Of a DNA stretch of 10,656 bases, positions 5,036-10,656 are shown piece after piece. The stretch comes from JACRAR01 sp041674465. Its GTDB lineage: Bacteria > Pseudomonadota > Gammaproteobacteria > Burkholderiales > Rhodocyclaceae. Both the position numbers and the translations under genes were made by a program. Positions within the stretch are counted from its first letter, which is position 1. Each line of letters opens with the position of its first letter. The notes below the pieces were generated by a model, which saw nothing but the letters and a program-made list of their open reading frames with translations, had not been told where the DNA came from and searched no databases. The DNA is taken from assembly GCA_041674465.1 (NCBI GenBank), contig JBAYVV010000141.1:1-10656 (forward strand), in the 5' to 3' direction.

Positions 5036-6448
5036 ATGTCCCATAACGAAATACTGAGTTTTATCGAAAACCGTACCTACGACGAAATCCAGATTGGCGA
5101 TACCGCGGTACTCAAGCGTACCTTGCGGCCTGAGGATATCCAGTTGTACGCCATCATGTCGGGTGATGTAAACCCGACCCACGTCGATCCGGAATACGCG
5201 CGTTCGTCCATGTATCGGGAAGTGATCGCTCACGGCATGTGGGGTGCGGCGTTGATTTCGACTGTGCTGGGGACTCAATTTCCCGGTCCGGGTACCGTCT
5301 ATATCGACCAGACCCTGCATTTCGCCAGGCCGGTGACCCTGGGTGATGTCATCACGGTGACCATTACCTGCCAGAAGAAATTCGACCATAACCGGCATAT
5401 CATTTTCGACTGTCTCTGCACCAATCAGGACGGACTCAAGGTGATCGGCGGCACGGCCGAGGTGTTGGCGCCGAGCGAGAAAATCAAGCGGCCCCGGGTC
5501 GCCATGCCGGAATTCACCATCAGCGACCGGCAGGCGCGCTACGATCACCTGCTTGGCTTTACCAAGGGACTCGCAGCGATTCAGATGTCGGTGGCTCATC
5601 CCTGCGATGCCGAATCGCTCAAGGGTGCGCTGATGGCGCGCGATGCCGGGCTGATTATCCCGACCCTGGTCGGCCCCGAGGACAAGATCCGTGCGCTCGC
5701 CGAGCAGGTCGGCGAATCGCTGCACGATTGCCGCATCATCAATGCCCAGCACAGCCATGCGGCCGCCGAGATTGCGGTGTCCCTGGCACGCGAAGGGCAG
5801 GTCGAAGCGCTCATGAAGGGCTCGCTGCACACCGACGAACTGATGACCGAAGTCATCGACAAGGCCACCGGCTTGCGTACTGCACGACGTATCAGCCACG
5901 TCTTCCTGATGGATGTGCCGACTTATCCGCGTCCGCTGATGATCACGGACGCTGCGGTGAATGTCGAACCCAGCCTGGAGGACAAGGTGGATATCGTCCA
6001 GAATGCCATCGACCTGGCGCAGATGCTGGCCGTCCCCGAGCCGAAAGTGGCGATTCTGGCCGCTGTCGAAACCGTCAATCCGAAAATGCGCGCCACGCTC
6101 GACGCCGCGGCGCTGTGCAAGATGGCCGAACGCGGCCAGATCAAAGGCGGCATCCTCGACGGTCCGCTGGCTTTCGACAATGCCGTGTCAATCGTGGCCG
6201 CCAAGACCAAGGGAATTCGCTCCGCGGTGGCCGGTCAGGCCGACATCCTGGTGGTGCCGGACATCGAATCGGGCAACATGCTTGCCAAACAACTGGAATA
6301 TCTTGCCGATGCGCTCTCTGCCGGCATCGTGCTCGGCACGCGGGTGCCGATCGTGCTCACCAGTCGTGCCGATACCGCCGAGACGCGCACCGCCTCGTGC
6401 GCCATCGCGGTGGTGATGGCGCACGCCAAACGCAGGCAGCAGGTGTGA
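5036..6448 (+). CDS. pta: Bifunctional MaoC-type enoyl-CoA hydratase / phosphate acetyltransferase
   Basis: This encodes 470 residues and is a fusion. Residues about 10-150 form a MaoC hot-dog domain with GDVNPTHVD (43-51): Asp44 and His49 have the same five-residue separation as the catalytic Asp/His of PhaJ-type (R)-specific enoyl-CoA hydratases, and HGMWG follows at 66-70. Residues about 160-468 form a phosphotransacetylase domain, with LKGALMARDAGLIIPTLVGP (195-214), GGILDGPLAFDNA (371-383) and VPDIESGNMLAKQLEYLADA (407-426). The second domain interconverts acetyl-CoA plus phosphate with acetyl phosphate plus CoA. This two-domain layout is a known family. GAGGG at 5023-5027, eight bases before the ATG, supports the start. 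Acetate kinase follows after 9 bp, so the two form an operon. The role of the hydratase domain here is unknown; a link to hydroxyacyl-CoA or PHA metabolism is speculation. Confidence 0.93.
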   Translation: MSHNEILSFIENRTYDEIQIGDTAVLKRTLRPEDIQLYAIMSGDVNPTHVDPEYARSSMYREVIAHGMWGAALISTVLGTQFPGPGTVYIDQTLHFARPVTLGDVITVTITCQKKFDHNRHIIFDCLCTNQDGLKVIGGTAEVLAPSEKIKRPRVAMPEFTISDRQARYDHLLGFTKGLAAIQMSVAHPCDAESLKGALMARDAGLIIPTLVGPEDKIRALAEQVGESLHDCRIINAQHSHAAAEIAVSLAREGQVEALMKGSLHTDELMTEVIDKATGLRTARRISHVFLMDVPTYPRPLMITDAAVNVEPSLEDKVDIVQNAIDLAQMLAVPEPKVAILAAVETVNPKMRATLDAAALCKMAERGQIKGGILDGPLAFDNAVSIVAAKTKGIRSAVAGQADILVVPDIESGNMLAKQLEYLADALSAGIVLGTRVPIVLTSRADTAETRTASCAIAVVMAHAKRRQQV

Positions 6449-6457
6449 GGTAGCGCC

Positions 6458-7669
6458 ATGGCCGATGCACTCCTGGTTCTTAATGCGGGTTCGTCTTCGA
6501 TCAAGTTCGCTTTGTTTGCGTATTCCGGCGGCGCACAGATTCACCGCCGGCCCGCGATTTCCGGACAGATCGAGGCCATTGATGCAACCAGCCCCGAGGG
6601 ACCCCGCCTGAAAGCCTGCAACGCAGACGGCGGTGTGCTCGCCGACCAGCACCTTGGCCGTCTGCGCGGGGGGCGCGGCGATCCGCACCGCGTTGCTCTG
6701 AACTTTCTTCTCGACTGGCTCGGCGAGCATGATAGCGGCATGACCGTGCGCGCCGCCGGCCATCGTGTGGTCCATGGCGGCGAGACATATGCGCAGCCGA
6801 TTCTGCTGAACGAGGCCATCCGCGCCGATCTGGCGCGCCTCATTCCGCTTGCGCCCTTGCATCAGCCGCACAATCTCGATGCGATTCGCGCCGTCGCCGA
6901 ATTGCTGCCGGACTTGCCGCAAGTGGCCTGTTTCGACACGGCCTTCCATCGCAGCCAGCCCCATGTTGCCCAGCTCTTCGCCCTGCCGCGCGCGATCACG
7001 GCGCAAGGCGTGCGCCGCTACGGTTTCCATGGGCTGTCTTACGAGTACATCGCCGAGGTGCTGCCCGAGCATCTCGACGCAGGGCGTGCGAATGGCCGTG
7101 TGGTGGTCGCGCACCTGGGCAATGGCGCCAGCATGTGCGGCATGCTCAACCGCAAGAGCGTCGCTTCGACCATGGGCTTCACCGCCGTCGAGGGTTTGAT
7201 GATGGGTACCCGCACCGGCAGTCTCGATCCGGGTGTGCTGCTTTACCTCATGGATTACCAGGGCATGGATGCCAAGGCGCTGACACGCCTGCTTTACAAG
7301 GAATCGGGTTTGCTCGGTGTTTCCGGTATTTCCCCGGACATGCGCGTGCTGCTCGCATCGGATCGTGCCGAGGCACGCGAGGCGGTCGATCTGTTCTGCT
7401 ACCGCATCACGCGCGAGATCGGTTCGCTGGCCGCAGCGCTGGGTGGCCTGGACGCCTTGGTGTTCACCGGCGGCATCGGCGAACATGCCGCACCAGTAAG
7501 GCACCAGATCTGCACGGCGGGCGAGTGGCTGGGCATCGAGTTCGATGCCCAGGCGAATGCGGAACATGCCATCTGCATCACCAGGCCGACGAGTAAGACG
7601 AGCGTACTGGTCCTGCCGACCAACGAAGAATGGATGATTGCCCGCCACACCCTGAATCTGATCCAATAG
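6458..7669 (+). CDS. ackA: Acetate kinase
   Basis: This encodes 403 residues, full length for the family. It interconverts acetate plus ATP with acetyl phosphate plus ADP in the cytoplasm and can also act on propionate. Visible signatures: VLNAGSSSIKFALF (7-20); GHRVVHGGE with Arg103 and His106; CFDTAFH with Asp160; RYGFHG with His191; AHLGNGASMCGML (218-230); MGTRTGSLDPG with Arg252; TGGIGEH (337-343); and the C-terminal TNEE with Glu390. These match the known substrate- and metal-binding residues of Methanosarcina acetate kinase. GAGG at 6447-6450 overlaps the pta stop codon and lies seven bases before the ATG, indicating coupled translation. With Pta it completes the acetate/acetyl-CoA route. 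Confidence 0.96.
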   Translation: MADALLVLNAGSSSIKFALFAYSGGAQIHRRPAISGQIEAIDATSPEGPRLKACNADGGVLADQHLGRLRGGRGDPHRVALNFLLDWLGEHDSGMTVRAAGHRVVHGGETYAQPILLNEAIRADLARLIPLAPLHQPHNLDAIRAVAELLPDLPQVACFDTAFHRSQPHVAQLFALPRAITAQGVRRYGFHGLSYEYIAEVLPEHLDAGRANGRVVVAHLGNGASMCGMLNRKSVASTMGFTAVEGLMMGTRTGSLDPGVLLYLMDYQGMDAKALTRLLYKESGLLGVSGISPDMRVLLASDRAEAREAVDLFCYRITREIGSLAAALGGLDALVFTGGIGEHAAPVRHQICTAGEWLGIEFDAQANAEHAICITRPTSKTSVLVLPTNEEWMIARHTLNLIQ

Positions 7670-7703
7670 CCTGAATTTCTGCAGTTTTTCCTCGCCAAAA
7701 CCT

Positions 7704-7715
7704 ACTATATGTAGT
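7704..7715. promoter_or_regulatory. NrdR-box-like palindrome upstream of nrdJ
   Basis: ACTATATGTAGT is palindromic at all but one base pair. Its core CTATATGTAG fits the NrdR consensus CWATATATWG at nine of ten positions. NrdR represses ribonucleotide reductase genes, and its boxes usually come in pairs two or three helical turns apart. A second box about 31 bp downstream is not clear. The distance to the nrdJ ATG is about 135 bp. The site could also act in the ackA 3' region or be coincidental. Confidence 0.45.
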
Positions 7716-7720
7716 GGCAT

Positions 7721-7764
7721 GAATCTTGGCGCGCTACTAGCCAGATTCCTAATTATTTGATTTT
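7721..7764 (+). terminator. Probable terminator of the pta-ackA operon
   Basis: GAATCTTGGC (7721-7730) pairs with GCCAGATTC (7740-7748) with one bulged T and a 9-base loop. CTAATTATTTGATTTT follows, which is T-rich though interrupted. It lies 51 bases past the ackA stop and upstream of nrdJ, as expected of an intrinsic terminator, but the interrupted T-run lowers confidence. Confidence 0.5.
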
Positions 7765-7778
7765 CAAAGAACTCAAAT

Positions 7779-7801
7779 TTTTCACTTTATTTCGGTGAAA
7801 A
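7779..7801. repeat. Small hairpin in the nrdJ upstream region
   Basis: TTTTCAC (7779-7785) and GTGAAAA (7795-7801) form a perfect 7-bp stem with a 9-base loop, 50 bases before the nrdJ start. It may be an operator or part of the leader; no function is evident. I found no B12 riboswitch signature in this intergenic region. Confidence 0.3.
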
Positions 7802-7850
7802 GCTTGGGTATGCTCTCGACCTCCGATCGCTTAACTTCTCCGGAAAAACC

Positions 7851-10656
7851 ATGACCACAAAAACCATTACTCCCGGTGAATCTGTTTCAATTCAAATAAT
7901 TAACTCGCAAGGCCAGCCCCTGCCGCAGGAAATCACCGGGCTGGTTCTCATTGAAAAATATGCCAAGGGCAACGAAGCGACTGTCGGTGAAGTCAGACAG
8001 CGTGTTGCCCGTGCTCTTGCTTCGGTCGAGAGCGAAGACAAGCGTGTCCATTGGGAAGCGCGCTTCCTCGAAGCCCAGGAGCACGGCTTTGTTCCGGCCG
8101 GTCGCATCAATTCGGCTGCCGGCACCGACCTGTGCGCCACGCTGATCAATTGCTTCGTCCAGCCGGTCGGTGATTCGATCTCCGAAGTCGTCGATGGACG
8201 CCCCGGCATCTATACCGCTCTGCAACAGGCTGCCGAGACCATGCGTCGCGGCGGTGGTGTTGGCTACGATTTTTCCTCGATCCGTCCAATCGGTGCGCAT
8301 GTCAAGGGCACCCAGTCGCGCGCTTCGGGACCGGTTTCCTACATGCGCGTATTCGACCGTTCCTGCGAGACGGTGGAATCCGCCGGCAGTCGTCGTGGCG
8401 CACAAATGGGCGTGCTGCGTTGTGATCATCCCGACATCGAGGAATTCATTCACGCCAAGGACAAGGGCGACCTGACCAATTTCAACATCTCTGTCGGTGT
8501 TACCGACGAGTTCATGCGTGCCGTGGAAAGTGACGGCGAGGTGGAACTTGCGCACAAGGCCGAGCCTTCGTCCGACTTCAAGGCCTCTGGCGCTTACCAG
8601 CGCGAAGAAGGTGCCGGCAAGGGAAACGGCCGCCAGAGTGAATGGGTATACCGCAAGCTCAAGGCGCGCGAGTTGTGGGATCAGATCATGCGTTCGACCT
8701 ACGATCATGCCGAGCCGGGTATCCTGTTCCTCGACCGCATGAATCGCGACAACAATCTCTATTACTGCGAAACCATCGAGGCCACCAATCCCTGTGCCGA
8801 ACAACCGCTGCCGCCCTATGGTTGCTGCTGCCTGGGCTCGATCAACCTGACCCTGTTCATCAACTCGCCGTTCACCGATCAGGCATCCTTCGATTTCGCC
8901 GCCTTCGGCAAGGTGGTCGATACCTCGGTGCGCATGCTCGACGACGTGCTCGATGCGACGCATTGGCCGCTGCCACAGCAGCATGCCGAAGCCCAGGCCA
9001 AGCGCCGGGTCGGGCTCGGCTTCACCGGGCTGGGCGACGCCCTGATCATGCTGCGCCAGCGCTACGACACCGCCGAAGCGCGCGCCATGGCCACCAAGAT
9101 TTCCGAGTTCATGCGCGATCGCTCCTACCTCGCCTCGGTCGATCTCGCCAAGGAGCGCGGCGCCTTCCCGCTGTTCAACGCCGACATGTACCTGTCCGGG
9201 GGCAGTTTCGCTTCGCGCCTGCCGGTCGAGATCAAGGAGCAGATCCGCAAGCACGGCATCCGCAACTCGCACCTGCTGTCGATCGCGCCGACCGGCACGA
9301 TCTCTCTGGCTTTCGCCGACAATGCCAGCAATGGCATCGAGCCGCCTTTCTCATGGACCTACACGCGCAAGAAACGCATGGTCGATGGTACCTTCAAGGA
9401 ATACGCGGTGGAGGACTATGCCTGGCGTTATTACAGGCATGTCGGTGGCAATGTAAACCAATTGCCGGAGTACTTCGTCACGGCGCTGGAGATCTCGGCC
9501 GAAGCCCACAAGGATATGGTCGCCGCCGTCGCGCCCTACATTGATACCTCGATTTCCAAGACGGTGAATGTGCCCGAGGACTACCCCTACGCCGAGTTCG
9601 AGAACCTCTACATGGCGGCCTGGAAGGCCGGCCTGAAGGGGCTTGCGACCTATCGGCCGAATGCCGTGCTGGGCAGCGTGCTGTCAGTCACCGACAACAA
9701 GGCCGCCGAAAAGAAACAGCCGCAGGATGTCGTCATCAGCGGCGCCAATCGCCGTTTGTCGATTGGCTCCCTGCCGGCACCGGTATTGGCCTCGTTGCGC
9801 TGGCCGGGTCGGCCGCGGCTGACCGACGGCAATTCCGCCTGGACCTACATGATCGAAACACCGCACGGCGAATTCGCGTTGTTCGTCGGTCATATCGCCA
9901 ACGGCAAGAAGGTGCCCTTTGAAGTCTGGGTCAATGGTTCCGAACAGCCGCGCGGTCTCGGCGCAGTGGCCAAGACACTATCGATGGACATGCGTGCCAA
10001 CGACCGCGGCTGGCTCAAGCTGAAACTCGATGTGCTGGCCAAGACCATCGGCGACGAATCCTTCAACATGCATTTCCCGCCGCACGGCGAGCAGAAACTG
10101 ATGCCCGGCGTGGTCTCCGCCGTCGCCCAGGTGATCCGTTACCGTTGCGAGAAGATTGGCGCATTCGAGGGCAACGACCCGACGCCGGTGATCGACACCA
10201 TGTTTAGCCGCGACGAGCCGAAGACCGGCACCGATGGCACCCTGTCATGGACGGTAGACATCAGCAACCCGGCCTCGGGCGAGGACTTCGTGCTCGGCCT
10301 CAAGGAAATCACCCTGCCCGACGGTGTGACGCGACCCTACTCGGTCTGGCTTTCGGGCAATTATCCGCGCGCCCTGGACGGCTTGACCAAGCTGCTGTCG
10401 CTCGACATGCGTGTCATGGATCCGGCTTGGATCGGCATGAAACTGCGCAAGCTGCTCAACTATCCCGAGCCGCTCGGCGACTTCATGGCCTTCGTCCCCG
10501 GCACGCGCCGCCAGCAGAACTGGCCGTCGACCGTGGCTTACATTGCGCGGCTGATCATGCATCGCTACGCCATGCTCGGCATCCTCAACGAGAACGGCTA
10601 CCCGACGCGCGAGATGGGCATCCTCGAAGCGCCGCAGGAAAAGGGCGGGGCAAAGA
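7851..10656 (+). CDS. nrdJ: Adenosylcobalamin-dependent class II ribonucleotide reductase (3' end beyond window)
   Basis: This frame is open for 935 codons to the window edge, so the C-terminus is missing. The enzyme reduces ribonucleotides to deoxyribonucleotides using coenzyme B12 to generate the thiyl radical, independent of oxygen. Visible features: probable redox cysteines Cys101 (LINCFVQP) and Cys191 (GVLRCDHPDI); the active site Asn313-x-Cys315-x-Glu317 (ATNPCAEQPLPPYG); SIAPTGTIS (477-485), the phosphate-binding loop; and ATYRPNAVLG near 599-608. Residues about 660-925 form the TSCPD-type C-terminal region, with two similar copies at about 689-765 and 829-905. The final cysteine-rich tail expected in this family would lie past the edge. 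The start at ATG 7851 has only a weak CGGA in front. It is probably transcribed separately from ackA and possibly under NrdR control. Confidence 0.93.
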   Translation, partial: MTTKTITPGESVSIQIINSQGQPLPQEITGLVLIEKYAKGNEATVGEVRQRVARALASVESEDKRVHWEARFLEAQEHGFVPAGRINSAAGTDLCATLINCFVQPVGDSISEVVDGRPGIYTALQQAAETMRRGGGVGYDFSSIRPIGAHVKGTQSRASGPVSYMRVFDRSCETVESAGSRRGAQMGVLRCDHPDIEEFIHAKDKGDLTNFNISVGVTDEFMRAVESDGEVELAHKAEPSSDFKASGAYQREEGAGKGNGRQSEWVYRKLKARELWDQIMRSTYDHAEPGILFLDRMNRDNNLYYCETIEATNPCAEQPLPPYGCCCLGSINLTLFINSPFTDQASFDFAAFGKVVDTSVRMLDDVLDATHWPLPQQHAEAQAKRRVGLGFTGLGDALIMLRQRYDTAEARAMATKISEFMRDRSYLASVDLAKERGAFPLFNADMYLSGGSFASRLPVEIKEQIRKHGIRNSHLLSIAPTGTISLAFADNASNGIEPPFSWTYTRKKRMVDGTFKEYAVEDYAWRYYRHVGGNVNQLPEYFVTALEISAEAHKDMVAAVAPYIDTSISKTVNVPEDYPYAEFENLYMAAWKAGLKGLATYRPNAVLGSVLSVTDNKAAEKKQPQDVVISGANRRLSIGSLPAPVLASLRWPGRPRLTDGNSAWTYMIETPHGEFALFVGHIANGKKVPFEVWVNGSEQPRGLGAVAKTLSMDMRANDRGWLKLKLDVLAKTIGDESFNMHFPPHGEQKLMPGVVSAVAQVIRYRCEKIGAFEGNDPTPVIDTMFSRDEPKTGTDGTLSWTVDISNPASGEDFVLGLKEITLPDGVTRPYSVWLSGNYPRALDGLTKLLSLDMRVMDPAWIGMKLRKLLNYPEPLGDFMAFVPGTRRQQNWPSTVAYIARLIMHRYAMLGILNENGYPTREMGILEAPQEKGGAK

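Noticed and set aside
6188..7720. 510-codon open frame antisense to pta and ackA
   Set aside because: Acetate kinase and Pta on the other strand have all their catalytic motifs; this frame is a codon-bias shadow.
7670..7850. B12 riboswitch ahead of the B12-dependent reductase
   Set aside because: The intergenic region is under 200 bp and I could not find the conserved B12-box core in it.
7887..9272. 461-codon open frame antisense to nrdJ
   Set aside because: It mirrors nrdJ codons and shows no recognisable motif.

Overview
The window looks like chromosomal DNA of a GC-rich proteobacterium, most likely a betaproteobacterium of the Rhodocyclales/Nitrosomonadales type. I infer this from the gene content (MaoC-phosphotransacetylase fusion, VC_2705-type symporter, class II ribonucleotide reductase, LexA-like S24 regulator) and GC-rich third codon positions; I could not run a taxonomic search. 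The stretch from about 700 to 2085 is visibly richer in A+T than the rest.

Left edge (1-400): the first 110 codons of a LexA-like autocleaving repressor on the minus strand. It has a near-consensus promoter buried in a long palindrome, which is probably its own operator. Positions 395-904 hold no gene I can support well, only a striking 19-bp inverted repeat, a second hairpin and one doubtful small membrane-protein frame.

Accessory island (about 900-2140): this carries a DUF6680 gene and an overlapping DUF4160/DUF2442 pair of toxin-antitoxin-like type. Directly after the DUF6680 gene is an attC-like recombination site (1468-1534). Its R'' box is the exact complement of the bases at the start of the same segment (902-908), as expected of an integron gene cassette that once circularised. 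No integrase gene is visible, so this looks like a small cassette cluster without an integrase (CALIN type). This is the most interesting part of the window.

Acetate block (2197-7669): a large sodium:solute symporter of the VC_2705/ActP-like type (minus), a small uncharacterised protein (minus), and on the plus strand a two-gene operon of a MaoC-phosphotransacetylase fusion and acetate kinase. Together these could take up acetate or another short-chain acid and activate it through acyl phosphate to acyl-CoA, or run in reverse to make ATP and acetate.

Right side (7670-10656): an intergenic region with a probable ackA terminator and a NrdR-box-like palindrome, followed by a long nrdJ gene (adenosylcobalamin-dependent class II ribonucleotide reductase) that runs off the right edge after 935 codons. 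Its C-terminal part contains two related copies of a TSCPD-like domain.
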